64,000 nt of DNA from Parabacteroides chongii. Its GTDB lineage: Bacteria > Bacteroidota > Bacteroidia > Bacteroidales > Tannerellaceae. The position numbers were made by a program, and so were the translations under genes. The stretch spans positions 1,334,501-1,398,500 of the forward strand of contig NZ_CP120849.1 in the NCBI RefSeq assembly GCF_029581355.1. The letters are read 5' to 3'. Below are positions 8,403 to 17,783 of the stretch, piece by piece; within the stretch, counting starts at the first letter, position 1; each line of letters begins with the position of its first letter. The notes under the pieces were generated by a model, which was not told the origin of the DNA, did not search any database, and saw only the letters and a program-made list of their open reading frames with translations.

Positions 8403-10664
8403 ATGACCACCATGAAAACATACAAATTAAATATCTTCTATGCCGGATTACTGGCTCTCTCCATGATGGCATGTAGCCAGCCTTCCGGATCAGGGAAAGG
8501 AGACGCTGTTGAAAAACAAGTGGAAGCATTGCTCGGGAAAATGACTTTGCAGGAGAAAATCGGACAGATGAACCAACTGAGCCCGTTCGGCCCCCCGGAA
8601 GAGATTGCCGGACAAATCCGCAACGGAGAAGTAGGCTCCTTACTGAACATTACAGATCCGGCCATTGTCAATCAGATACAGAAAGTAGCGGTGGAAGAAT
8701 CCCGGCTGGGTATCCCCCTGTTGATGTCGCGTGATGTCATTCACGGATATAAAACAATATTCCCAATACCCCTGGGACAGGCCGCTACTTTCAATCCTCA
8801 GATCGTGCAGGACGGTGCCCGCGTAGCCGCTATCGAAGCATCTGCCGACGGTATCCGCTGGACGTTTGCCCCGATGATCGATATCTCACGCGATCCCCGC
8901 TGGGGACGAATCGCAGAGAGTTGTGGTGAAGATCCGTATCTAAGTTCCGTCATGGGTGTAGCCATGGTAAAAGGGTTTCAGGGCGATTCCCTGAACGATC
9001 CGACCTCCATCGCAGCCTGTGCCAAACACTTTATCGGCTACGGAGCAGCAGAAGGGGGACGCGATTATAATTCGACATTCATTCCTGAACGCCAGCTACG
9101 TAACGTCTATTTCCCTCCGTTCGAAGCGGCGGCAAAAGCCGGATGTGCCACCTTTATGACCTCTTTCAACGATAATGACGGTATTCCTTCGACAGGGAAT
9201 AGCTTTATCCTGAAAGATGTATTGCGCGATGAATGGAAATACGATGGTATGGTCGTTACCGACTGGGCTTCGACAGCCGAAATGATTTCCCACGGCTTCT
9301 GCAAAGACGAAAAGGAAGCAGCCTTGAAATCGGTTGATGCCGGCATCGATATGGAAATGGTCAGCGGTACCTTTATCCGCCACCTGGAAGAACTTGTAAA
9401 AGAAGGGAAGATATCGGAAGCGGCTATCAACAATGCGGTACGCAACATCCTTCGTCTTAAGTTCCGTCTGGGACTGTTCGATAATCCTTATGTAAACACA
9501 GACCAACATGTAAAATATGCACCTGAACACCTCGCCAAAGCCAAAGAAGCAGCAGAGCAATCGGTTATCCTGTTAAAGAATGACCGGGAGACCTTACCTT
9601 TCACCGATAAGATCCGTACCATTGCGGTCGTAGGTCCGTTGGCGGATGCCCCTCACGACCAAATGGGAACCTGGGTATTCGACGGAGAAAAAGCACATAC
9701 CCAAACCGTACTGGCAGCCTTGAAAGAGATGTATGGCGACAAGGTACAGTTTATCTACGAACCCGGATTAGGTTACAGCCGCGACAAGAACACAGGCAAT
9801 ATCACCAAAGCCGTAAGTGCCGCCACACATGCGGACGCCGTACTGGTATGCGTCGGGGAAGAGTCTATCCTCTCGGGGGAAGCCCATTCTTTAGCAGACT
9901 TACACCTGCAGGGAGCGCAAAGCGAACTGATTACCGCCCTGGCAAAGACAGGAAAACCCCTCGTAACGGTTATCATGGCAGGTCGTCCGCTGACGATCGA
10001 GCAGGAAGTAAACCAGTCGGATGCCGTTCTCTACGCTTTCCACCCGGGTACTATGGGTGGCCCGGCTATTGCCGACCTGCTTTTCGGAAAAGTGGCTCCG
10101 AGCGGTAAAACGCCGGTTACCTTCCCGAAGATGGTAGGACAAATACCCGTTTACTATGCCCATAACAATACAGGCCGCCCCGCTTCCCGCCAGGAAACAC
10201 TGATCGACGCTATTCCGCTGGAAGCCGGACAGACCTCACTGGGCTGTACCTCTTTCTATATGGATGCCGGTTTCGATCCTCTGTTCCCCTTCGGTTACGG
10301 ATTGTCGTACACCACATTCAGATACGACAACCTGCAACTACCAACCGATAAGTTGACCGCCAACGGAACACTGGAAATCAGTTTCGACCTGACTAACACC
10401 GGTAAATACGACGGAACAGAAGTAGTACAATTGTACGTACAGGACATCTTCGGCTCTGTTACCCGTCCGGTCAAAGAACTGAAAGGTTTCCAACGCGTTT
10501 CCCTGAAGCAGGGTGAAAAGAAAACCGTCACCTTTTCTCTCCCGGTCGAAGAACTGGCATTCTGGAACATAGATATGCAGAAAGTAGTAGAGCCGGGCGA
10601 GTTCAACCTCTGGGTCGGCCCCAACAGTGCAGAAGGATTACAAACAACATTCACAGTAGAATAA
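8403..10664 (+). CDS. GH3 beta-glucosidase-like lipoprotein (BglX type)
   Basis: Exo-acting glycoside hydrolase of family 3, probably releasing glucose from beta-gluco-oligosaccharides. The N-terminus carries a lipobox (LSMMAC), so the enzyme is membrane-anchored. The N-terminal TIM barrel shows RWGRIAESCGEDPYL, KHFIGYGAAEGG and MVVTDWAS, with D287 as the predicted nucleophile. The alpha/beta sandwich follows, and a C-terminal fibronectin-III-like domain (about 650-750) contains RPVKELKGFQRV. Full length at 753 residues resembles BglX. A second in-frame ATG at 8412 may be the true start. It is followed after 5 bases by the GH5 gene. Family assignment is strong; beta-glucose specificity is inferred from the family and context. 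Confidence 0.88.
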   Translation: MTTMKTYKLNIFYAGLLALSMMACSQPSGSGKGDAVEKQVEALLGKMTLQEKIGQMNQLSPFGPPEEIAGQIRNGEVGSLLNITDPAIVNQIQKVAVEESRLGIPLLMSRDVIHGYKTIFPIPLGQAATFNPQIVQDGARVAAIEASADGIRWTFAPMIDISRDPRWGRIAESCGEDPYLSSVMGVAMVKGFQGDSLNDPTSIAACAKHFIGYGAAEGGRDYNSTFIPERQLRNVYFPPFEAAAKAGCATFMTSFNDNDGIPSTGNSFILKDVLRDEWKYDGMVVTDWASTAEMISHGFCKDEKEAALKSVDAGIDMEMVSGTFIRHLEELVKEGKISEAAINNAVRNILRLKFRLGLFDNPYVNTDQHVKYAPEHLAKAKEAAEQSVILLKNDRETLPFTDKIRTIAVVGPLADAPHDQMGTWVFDGEKAHTQTVLAALKEMYGDKVQFIYEPGLGYSRDKNTGNITKAVSAATHADAVLVCVGEESILSGEAHSLADLHLQGAQSELITALAKTGKPLVTVIMAGRPLTIEQEVNQSDAVLYAFHPGTMGGPAIADLLFGKVAPSGKTPVTFPKMVGQIPVYYAHNNTGRPASRQETLIDAIPLEAGQTSLGCTSFYMDAGFDPLFPFGYGLSYTTFRYDNLQLPTDKLTANGTLEISFDLTNTGKYDGTEVVQLYVQDIFGSVTRPVKELKGFQRVSLKQGEKKTVTFSLPVEELAFWNIDMQKVVEPGEFNLWVGPNSAEGLQTTFTVE

Positions 10665-10669
10665 CAGAT

Positions 10670-11935
10670 ATGAAAAAGAATATATATTTAATGATCCTGC
10701 TTCTGCTGGTATCCTTTACCGGATGCCGGCAGGACGCAGCAACAGCAGGTACGGATACGACCGATATGCCCCCGGAAGCATTTATGCGTATCTCCGGTAC
10801 CGGCCTGGTCACTCCCAAAGGACAGAAGTTCTTCATCCAGGGAACCAATCTCGGGAACTGGCTGAACCCCGAAGGTTATATGTTCGGCTTCAGCAAAACG
10901 AACTCACCGGGACGTATCAACCAAATGCTGTGTGAAATGGTCGGCCCCGACTTTACCGCTGAGTTCTGGAAGGCTTTCAAAGACAATTACATCACCCGCG
11001 ACGACGTACGGTTCATTGCCGGGACAGGAGCCAACACCATCCGTCTACCTTTCCATTACAAACTCTTCACCGATGAAGATTATATGGGACTGACTTCCAA
11101 CCAGGATGGATTCGCCCGCATAGATAGTGTGGTCAGCTGGTGTCGGGAGACCGGGTTATACCTGATCCTCGATATGCACGATGCACCGGGCGGACAGACC
11201 GGCGATAACATCGACGACAGCTACGGTTATCCCTGGCTCTTTGAAAGCGAAGCCAGCCAGCAACAGTTCTGCGACATCTGGAAGAAGATCGCAACGTATT
11301 ACAAGAATGAGCCAGTAATCCTGGGTTATGAATTGATTAACGAGCCTATCGCCCCCTATTTCAGTAATATGGAAGAACTAAACGGCAAACTGGAGCCGTT
11401 ATACAAACGGGCTACAGCCGCTATCCGTGAAGTGGATACCAACCATATCATCTTGCTGGGCGGTGCCCAGTGGAACGGCAATTTCCGACCGTTCACCGAT
11501 TCCACCTTCGACGATAAGATCATGTACACCTGCCACCGTTACGGCGGAGAAGCGACAAAAGCCGCTATCCAGGAGATCATCGACTTCCGCGACCGCGTGA
11601 ACTTGCCCATGTACATGGGAGAGATCGGACACAACACGACAGCCTGGCAAAATGCTTTCTGCCACGTCATGCAGGAAAACAATATCGGCTGGACCTTCTG
11701 GCCTTATAAAAAGATCGATGAGTCCTCTTTCGCCGGTATTAAAACTCCTGAGAATTGGGACCGTATCGTTGCTTTCTCGGAAGCTCCCCGGGGTACTTAT
11801 CAGGAGATACGCGAAGCTCGTCCGGATCAGGAAGAAGCTAAAGCTGCCCTGATGGAATTTATAGAGAACAGCCGGTTACAAAACTGTATCATTCAGAAAG
11901 AATATATCCGCTCACTAAGTTTAAAAGCACAATAA
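10670..11935 (+). CDS. GH5-family glucanase lipoprotein
   Basis: Cellulase-family (GH5) enzyme likely to cleave a beta-glucan. The lipobox (VSFTGC) predicts lipid anchoring, plausibly at the cell surface. The TIM barrel starts with the F-I-Q-G-T-N-L-G-N-W strand typical of the family. The acid/base is predicted at E225 in YELINEPIAP and the nucleophile at E318 in MYMGEIGHN; other conserved residues appear in DMHDAPGGQ and WTFWPYK. At 421 residues there is no accessory binding module. It sits between two GH3 genes with gaps of 5 and 6 bases, so it should supply oligosaccharides to those exo-enzymes. The subfamily, and hence linkage preference (beta-1,3, 1,4 or 1,6), cannot be fixed by eye. Confidence 0.85.
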   Translation: MKKNIYLMILLLLVSFTGCRQDAATAGTDTTDMPPEAFMRISGTGLVTPKGQKFFIQGTNLGNWLNPEGYMFGFSKTNSPGRINQMLCEMVGPDFTAEFWKAFKDNYITRDDVRFIAGTGANTIRLPFHYKLFTDEDYMGLTSNQDGFARIDSVVSWCRETGLYLILDMHDAPGGQTGDNIDDSYGYPWLFESEASQQQFCDIWKKIATYYKNEPVILGYELINEPIAPYFSNMEELNGKLEPLYKRATAAIREVDTNHIILLGGAQWNGNFRPFTDSTFDDKIMYTCHRYGGEATKAAIQEIIDFRDRVNLPMYMGEIGHNTTAWQNAFCHVMQENNIGWTFWPYKKIDESSFAGIKTPENWDRIVAFSEAPRGTYQEIREARPDQEEAKAALMEFIENSRLQNCIIQKEYIRSLSLKAQ

Positions 11936-11941
11936 AACGAT

Positions 11942-14143
11942 ATGAAACTGATTAAGTATATTGCTTGCTCCCTGTTGATGCTTCCTGCATTTGCCCAGGC
12001 ACAACAAAGCGATCCGGTGGAAGACGCCTTATCGCGCCTGACACTCGAAGAGAAAGTAGCATTGACACACGCGCAATCCAAGTTTTGTTCGCCGGGAGTG
12101 GCTCGTCTGGGTATTCCTGAATTTTGGATGACCGATGGCCCTCACGGTATTCGTCCCGAAGTTTTATGGGATGAATGGGAGCAAGCCGGATGGACCAACG
12201 ACTCTTGCGTGGCTTTCCCGGCACTGACCTGCCTGGCTGCTACCTGGAATCCGAAAATAGCTTTATTGTATGGAAAGAGTATCGGGGAAGAAGCCCGCTA
12301 CCGTAACAAAACAGTATTATTGGGCCCCGGCGTAAACATCTATCGCTCACCCTTGAACGGACGTAACTTCGAATATATGGGCGAAGACCCCTATCTGGCC
12401 GGAAAGATGGTAGTCCCCTATGTACAAGGCGTTCAACAAAATGGCGTGGCTGCCTGTGTGAAACATTATGCACTGAATAACCAGGAAGTAAACCGCCATA
12501 CAACCAACGTCATTGTAGACGACCGTGCCCTGTATGAAATTTATCTGCCCGCTTTCAAAGCCGCTGTCCAGGAAGGGAAAGCCTGGGCAATCATGGGTTC
12601 TTACAACCTATACAAAGACCAGCACGGTTGCCATAACCAGTATCTGTTGAATGATATCCTGAAAGGCGAATGGGGTTTCGACGGCGTTGTCATTTCCGAC
12701 TGGGGAGGCGTTCATAATACACAACAAGCCATAACCAACGGACTCGATATGGAGTTCGGTAGCTGGACCAACGGATTATCCAACGGGGCAAGTAACGCTT
12801 ACGATAATTATTACCTGGCAGACCCCTATCTTCAGTTGATCCGGGAAGGCAAAGTCGGCACAAAAGAACTGGATGATAAGGTTAGACGTATCCTTCGCTT
12901 GGCTTATCGCACGAATATGGATAGAAACCGTCCTTACGGCTCACTTTGCTCGGATGCACATTTTGCCGCAGCCCGCCAAATCGGCGAAGAAGGTATCGTC
13001 TTATTGCAGAACAAGAATAATGTACTTCCTATCGACCTGAACCGTGCAAAGAAAATAGCCGTTATCGGTGAAAATGCCGTCAAGATGATGACCGTAGGCG
13101 GTGGTTCTTCTTCCCTGAAAGTGAAATACGAACTCTCTCCGCTGGATGGTATCCGCAAGCGAGTGGGCGACAAAGCCGAAGTCGTTTATGCACGTGGTTA
13201 TGTAGGCGATCCGAGTGGTGAATACAATGGAGTAAAGTCCGGACAGGATCTGGAAGACAGCCGTTCGCCGGAGGAATTGATAGCCGAAGCCGTGGCTGTA
13301 GCCAGGGAGGCCGACTATGTGATCTTTATCGGCGGTCTGAACAAGAGTGCGCATCAGGACTGTGAGGATGCAGACCGCAAGGAACTGGGTCTATCTTACG
13401 GACAGGATCAGGTAATAGCTGCCCTGGCTCAGGCGAACAAAAACCTGATCATGGTTAATATTTCCGGAAATGCCATCGCCATGCCATGGGTGAAAGAAGT
13501 TCCGGCCATTGTACAGGCGTGGTATCTGGGCTCGGAAGCGGGAAATGCTATTGCTTCGGTATTGCTGGGAGATGTAAATCCATCCGGTAAGCTACCGTTC
13601 ACTTTCCCTGTCTCTTTACAGGATGTAGGTGCACACCAGTTGGGCGAATATCCGGGTACTCCCAGAAACGACGGCAGCAACCTGGTAGACGAGAAGTACA
13701 ACGAAAGTATCTTCGTCGGCTACCGTTGGGCGGACAAACAGAAAACCCGGCCGCTTTTCAGCTTTGGCCATGGCCTGAGTTACACGACATTCGAATACGG
13801 AAAAGTAACAGCCGATAAGAAAGCGATTGCAAAAGACGAACCTATCACGTTCACCCTAACCGTAAAAAACACAGGTGACCGCGAAGGGGCGGAAGTCGTA
13901 CAGCTTTATATCAGCGACAAGAAATCATCCCTCCCCCGCCCCGTCAAGGAGCTGAAAGGTTTCCAAAAGGTTTACCTGCAGCCGGGAGAAGTAAAACAGG
14001 TATCTTTCACCATCGGTACGGATGCACTGAGCTTCTTTGACGACGGTAAGCACGAATGGGTTGCCGAACCGGGACAGTTCGAGACATTAGTGGGAGCTTC
14101 CTCAACCGATATTCGGGGAAAAGTTGTGTTTGAATTAAAATAG
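11942..14143 (+). CDS. GH3 beta-glucosidase-like enzyme, periplasmic
   Basis: Second GH3 enzyme of PUL1. It has a plain type I signal peptide (ending AFAQA) rather than a lipobox, so it is predicted to be periplasmic, unlike the first GH3. The barrel shows WMTDGPHGIRPE, NGRNFEYMGEDPYL, KHYALNNQEVNRH and GVVISDWGG, with D253 as the predicted nucleophile. The C-terminal FnIII-like domain carries RPVKELKGFQKV. The two GH3 proteins differ widely outside the motifs, so they are not a recent duplication and probably act on different linkages or chain lengths. It is the last gene of PUL1, ending 2 bases before a strong terminator. Confidence 0.88.
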   Translation: MKLIKYIACSLLMLPAFAQAQQSDPVEDALSRLTLEEKVALTHAQSKFCSPGVARLGIPEFWMTDGPHGIRPEVLWDEWEQAGWTNDSCVAFPALTCLAATWNPKIALLYGKSIGEEARYRNKTVLLGPGVNIYRSPLNGRNFEYMGEDPYLAGKMVVPYVQGVQQNGVAACVKHYALNNQEVNRHTTNVIVDDRALYEIYLPAFKAAVQEGKAWAIMGSYNLYKDQHGCHNQYLLNDILKGEWGFDGVVISDWGGVHNTQQAITNGLDMEFGSWTNGLSNGASNAYDNYYLADPYLQLIREGKVGTKELDDKVRRILRLAYRTNMDRNRPYGSLCSDAHFAAARQIGEEGIVLLQNKNNVLPIDLNRAKKIAVIGENAVKMMTVGGGSSSLKVKYELSPLDGIRKRVGDKAEVVYARGYVGDPSGEYNGVKSGQDLEDSRSPEELIAEAVAVAREADYVIFIGGLNKSAHQDCEDADRKELGLSYGQDQVIAALAQANKNLIMVNISGNAIAMPWVKEVPAIVQAWYLGSEAGNAIASVLLGDVNPSGKLPFTFPVSLQDVGAHQLGEYPGTPRNDGSNLVDEKYNESIFVGYRWADKQKTRPLFSFGHGLSYTTFEYGKVTADKKAIAKDEPITFTLTVKNTGDREGAEVVQLYISDKKSSLPRPVKELKGFQKVYLQPGEVKQVSFTIGTDALSFFDDGKHEWVAEPGQFETLVGASSTDIRGKVVFELK

Positions 14144-14145
14144 AC

Positions 14146-14180
14146 AAGAAGAGGGAAGTTTGTTAAGCTTCCCTCTTCTT
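14146..14180. terminator. Bidirectional terminator between PUL1 and PUL2
   Basis: AAGAAGAGGGAAG (14146-14158) pairs perfectly over 13 bp with CTTCCCTCTTCTT (14168-14180), with a 9-base loop. T-rich sequence follows on the plus strand and the genes on either side converge, so it should stop both transcripts. Confidence 0.85.
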
Positions 14181-14200
14181 ATTTTATCAAAGATATAATA

Positions 14201-16678
14201 TCAATTTCCTGCCACAAAAGTATACACATTGCCACCGAAGTCGACAGCAATCAGTGCATTGCCTGAAACAGTTACCGAGCCGAATACCGGAGCACCTGTC
14301 GCATGTTTCCACACCAGTTTCCCGTCTTCTTTATTCACTCCGTAGATAGTTCCGTCGGAAGCACCTACATAGACTGTATTTCCTGCCAGTACCGGACTGG
14401 TTTCGATGGTGGCAGCCGGTTTACGGGAATAAGGAGAAGTGAAGACCAACGCGTCACCGGTTGCAAACTTCCATTTCAGCTCCAGTGTCTCGTTATCCAA
14501 AGCGATCAAACCGTCTTTAGCAGAGCCGAAGATGATTTCTTTATCCGTCAATAAAGGAGTAGAGGTAACATCCACGCTGAAAGGCAATTCCTTACGTACG
14601 ATCACACGCCCGGTATTGGCTTCCAGGATAAAGAAAGACTTATCTGAAATCAAATACAATAAATTACCATGAACAGCAGCCGAGGCACCACGATTACGCA
14701 GACCGTTGGTGTTAGCAGTCCATTTTAATGCTCCGGTCTTCAGGTCGTTGCCATAAAGGGCATTCCATTGGGATGAGCCGATCAGCTTGTCACCTGCAAC
14801 AGAGAAAGTTGTAGTTGTTCCTTCTCCCTGTCCCCAATCCTTATTCTGCCAAAGCACTTTACCGTCTTTCGTTTCGATAGCACATAGACCTTTACCTGTG
14901 CCGGCATAAACAATACCATCGGAGGCAACCAGACCTTCGATCAGAGCGGGCAGACCGTTTACAGGCAACTGTTTTTCCCAGCTAAGTTTACCACTCTCGG
15001 CATTAATAGCATACAAATAACCCTGTGCATCCTGTGCCAAAACCTGGCCGTTATCTATAACGATCGTATTCTTAATGGAGTTGCGCACCGGATATTTCCA
15101 GATCAGTTCACCGGTCTTACCGTCGAGGGCATATACATGAGCCTCCCCTTTCAGGTTCTCATCCACAGAAGCGATATAGATCTTTCCATTATAAACCAGA
15201 GGCGATGTCATATAAATATTTGCTCCTACATTCTTGATCCAGGCCATCTGTAAAGGCTGGTTCAATGCAGGCCCGGCAGGTGCGGCATGTTGAGGATTCT
15301 CCAACAGGTTCAGCCAGTTACCACCCAGTTCCACCTTCGCAGGAGCAGCATGATATGTAAAGGCACTTTCTGTTTCTGCCGTTTCCCCGTTATTGAAACG
15401 GGCTTTTATCTTTAAGGTAACAGCCTTTCCCTCCTGTTTGGCAGTCAAAGGGACTTCGGCATTCCAGCACCAGTCGGTAGCTTGTTGCAGTTTCTTGTTA
15501 TTGAACAGGGCTTTTCCATCTACAAGACAGGTATAAGTTACCTCTTTTACCGGAGTTACCGATGAATAAGCATTCACAGCCAAAGGCACGGCACCCGAAG
15601 CCAATACAGGAACCTGTCCCTCTACCGGGGAAGCGATCTGAATCTGTTTATCCAGATAAGTATAACGAAGTTCAGAAACGAAATCTCCTTTCTTATCGAC
15701 ATGCAGCACACGGAAAGCACTGGTCGAGTGATCGATACCACCTTTATCTAATGTTGCCGTAGAAATAGAATATACATCTCCCTGCTTCTTCATATAGTTG
15801 ATATGCCAGTGACCGTATACCCAGGCCTTCAGGTTATGTTCGTTCAGGTTGATCTGTTCCTGGTCGTTGATACCGAAAATAAACTGGTCGCCATACGTCA
15901 ACAGGTCATGATTGAAAACGACGACCGGCTTACCTTGCGGAACCTGTGCCAGGTCGTTCTTCAGCCAGCGATAGACATCTTCCTTCGTATAACCGGGTTG
16001 ATGATCGCCTCCTGCCATCGGAGTCACGATATAGTGCGTACTACCGGCATCGAAAGAATAATAAACAGGACCGTAGATATTTTCAAAAAGCTCCTCACCA
16101 TATTTCCCTTTCACCAGATCATGGTTACCGATAGCATAAAACATCGGGCAGTCCATATTGGCAGTATTCATTATTTGGATATGTGCCTTCAAGCCTTTTT
16201 CATAGCAGATATCGCCTGTGTGCATAATAAAAGCAACCTGTTCATTGGCTGCATAGTCACGTACGTTATTTACCCAGTCGCCATGATTCTCCGTATTGAA
16301 AATCTCGGTATCGGCGATATGGACATATTTATGGCTACCGTCTTTTTTAATACCGCCGCTATAAGGCTGCAAACCGAACTCATACGCTTTCTGTTCGCCG
16401 TCGATACGAATATAATGCTTGTTATCCGTCTTATATCCTGAAGGAGTGGTGATAAAGATAAACCGTTCGCGGGGATGTCCCGGTAAAGAAAACGAACCGT
16501 CGGAAGTCGTTTTCACGACATTCAGTCCGTCGGAAACAGCAACACCAGCCATCGGTTTCTCTCCCTTATCAAAAACTCCGTTATTGTTCTTATCTACAAA
16601 GACTCGTCCAGTATAGGCTGCGCTGGCAGAGAATGCCACGCAGCTTAACAGGGCGATGTTCAGAAATGTTTTTTTCAT
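14201..16678 (-). CDS. Calcineurin-like phosphoesterase with PQQ-type beta-propeller
   Basis: Secreted two-part protein: a metallophosphoesterase joined to a repeat beta-propeller. After the signal peptide (ends at about 20) comes an Ig-like N-terminal domain (about 21-105). The phosphoesterase core shows D123, GDICYE (155-160), GNHD (184-187), NHD (256-258) and GHWH (289-292). A further beta domain covers about 350-450, then repeated propeller blades with motifs such as VYALDGKTGELIWKY run to the end (about 460-825). These blades resemble the PQQ/BamB-like family. Motif I reads DTE where DxH is usual, so metal ligation may differ. It lies 4 bases after the phosphatase gene and is the last gene of PUL2. 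The substrate is unknown; a phosphodiester or phosphomonoester is inferred. Confidence 0.85.
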   Translation of the reverse strand: MKKTFLNIALLSCVAFSASAAYTGRVFVDKNNNGVFDKGEKPMAGVAVSDGLNVVKTTSDGSFSLPGHPRERFIFITTPSGYKTDNKHYIRIDGEQKAYEFGLQPYSGGIKKDGSHKYVHIADTEIFNTENHGDWVNNVRDYAANEQVAFIMHTGDICYEKGLKAHIQIMNTANMDCPMFYAIGNHDLVKGKYGEELFENIYGPVYYSFDAGSTHYIVTPMAGGDHQPGYTKEDVYRWLKNDLAQVPQGKPVVVFNHDLLTYGDQFIFGINDQEQINLNEHNLKAWVYGHWHINYMKKQGDVYSISTATLDKGGIDHSTSAFRVLHVDKKGDFVSELRYTYLDKQIQIASPVEGQVPVLASGAVPLAVNAYSSVTPVKEVTYTCLVDGKALFNNKKLQQATDWCWNAEVPLTAKQEGKAVTLKIKARFNNGETAETESAFTYHAAPAKVELGGNWLNLLENPQHAAPAGPALNQPLQMAWIKNVGANIYMTSPLVYNGKIYIASVDENLKGEAHVYALDGKTGELIWKYPVRNSIKNTIVIDNGQVLAQDAQGYLYAINAESGKLSWEKQLPVNGLPALIEGLVASDGIVYAGTGKGLCAIETKDGKVLWQNKDWGQGEGTTTTFSVAGDKLIGSSQWNALYGNDLKTGALKWTANTNGLRNRGASAAVHGNLLYLISDKSFFILEANTGRVIVRKELPFSVDVTSTPLLTDKEIIFGSAKDGLIALDNETLELKWKFATGDALVFTSPYSRKPAATIETSPVLAGNTVYVGASDGTIYGVNKEDGKLVWKHATGAPVFGSVTVSGNALIAVDFGGNVYTFVAGN

Positions 16679-16682
16679 GTGA

Positions 16683-17624
16683 TTAATGTGTTATTTTGAA
16701 AGTTGTCAATACGAATCCATGATCGGAAGCATAGAAGAAATCATCTCCTTTGAAAGAGAATGTTTCGCCCAGGATATTATCATAGCATTGGGACTCAACC
16801 GCCTGTATCGTCTTACCCTGATAATAGATAAAGTCGATACGATCCTGACGGTTCACCGTTTCCAGCGAATCGGCATCTGTCAGCCAGGTCGTTCCGATGT
16901 TCTTCACCGGATCGGGATTAATCTCACGGAAACTGTCTTTGAAATTGGCAGCCTCCATCTCTTTAGATACCGTCCAGTTGACAACAGCGCCCCCATGATT
17001 ATACATATCCTTGGTCGCTTCGGTCCAGTCCAGGTGAGAATGACTGTTGAAATCGCCCCCCATAATGACCGGAATGCTATCAGCCTCGGCTATCACCGGT
17101 TTCAGGACACCTAATATTTTACGAATCTCATCGTCACGTGTACCGGCATCGTCCCAAGCCAGTATTTCTTCTTCCGACTTGTCGGTAGGTGCCAGACGCA
17201 TATCAGGCAGATAATGTATCCAAGTGTCAAACAAACGGACCGGTGTTCCATTCATATCTATTTCCACTCCTCCGAAATTGAATGTACCGATCACGTCAGG
17301 ATAAGTATATTTCTTTACAATCGGGTAACGGCTGTAGATACAAAGATTATCGGAAATCAGATAATGTTCATACCCGAGCGAATCGGCAACCATAGGTGCT
17401 GCCCCATATGTTTCAACCATCAGGACAACATCAGCCTGACTTTTCTTCAATACGCCAATAATGCCGTCACAGGCTTTTTGACCATAGGTTTTTGAATGGC
17501 CGCCATGCCAGATATTCCAGGCAAGGACAGTGAGTTCTTGTTCTTTTTCCTGTTCGGAGCAGGAAGTAAACAGATTGAGAAGCAATATTGCCGACACAAT
17601 ACAAGCGAGAATCTGTGTTTTCAT
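16683..17624 (-). CDS. Endonuclease/exonuclease/phosphatase-family lipoprotein
   Basis: Metal-dependent phosphodiesterase or phosphatase of the DNase I-like fold, secreted as a lipoprotein (lipobox LFTSC, Cys22). Visible motifs: WNIWHGG (36-42), metal-binding E71 in ETYG, GGDFNSHSH (189-197, with D191 and N193), RIDFIYY (262-268) and SDHGF (300-304) with the catalytic His302. At 313 residues it is a bare catalytic domain. The family also includes sphingomyelinases, inositol-phosphate phosphatases and nucleases, so the substrate cannot be named. It has its own likely promoter behind a hairpin, and the next gene is another phosphoesterase, so the two probably act on one phosphorylated nutrient taken up by the adjacent SusC/SusD. 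Confidence 0.85.
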   Translation of the reverse strand: MKTQILACIVSAILLLNLFTSCSEQEKEQELTVLAWNIWHGGHSKTYGQKACDGIIGVLKKSQADVVLMVETYGAAPMVADSLGYEHYLISDNLCIYSRYPIVKKYTYPDVIGTFNFGGVEIDMNGTPVRLFDTWIHYLPDMRLAPTDKSEEEILAWDDAGTRDDEIRKILGVLKPVIAEADSIPVIMGGDFNSHSHLDWTEATKDMYNHGGAVVNWTVSKEMEAANFKDSFREINPDPVKNIGTTWLTDADSLETVNRQDRIDFIYYQGKTIQAVESQCYDNILGETFSFKGDDFFYASDHGFVLTTFKITH

Positions 17625-17659
17625 GTGTATAACTTATCGATATTAATATAATTCTACCA

Positions 17660-17688
17660 CAAAGATAAAAAGATAAAAGCGATTCAAA
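17660..17688 (-). promoter_or_regulatory. Likely promoter of the PUL2 phosphoesterase pair
   Basis: On the minus strand TATCTTTG (17667-17660) is an exact -7 box, and TTTG (17688-17685) lies 17 bases upstream, slightly closer than the usual 19-21. The start codon at 17624 follows about 36 bases later. It would let the two phosphoesterases be expressed separately from susC/susD. Confidence 0.5.
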
Positions 17689-17690
17689 AA

Positions 17691-17744
17691 TATATCTCAA
17701 AAGTCTGTATCCGTTACAATGTCAGATACAGCTTTTGAGATATA
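17691..17744 (-). terminator. Strong hairpin between susD and the phosphoesterases of PUL2
   Basis: The arms 17691-17711 and 17725-17744 pair over 20 bp with one bulged base; the paired core includes CTCAAAAG/CTTTTGAG and the loop is 13 bases. On the minus strand a run of five T follows. It should terminate or attenuate readthrough from susD. Confidence 0.7.
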
Positions 17745-17783
17745 AGAATAATTTATTTTACCTACAAGTAAAAGCGTGATGAA

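Noticed and set aside
8403..14143. Recent tandem duplication of GH3 genes in PUL1
   Set aside because: The two proteins share only family motifs and differ in signal type and length of domains, so they are ancient paralogues.
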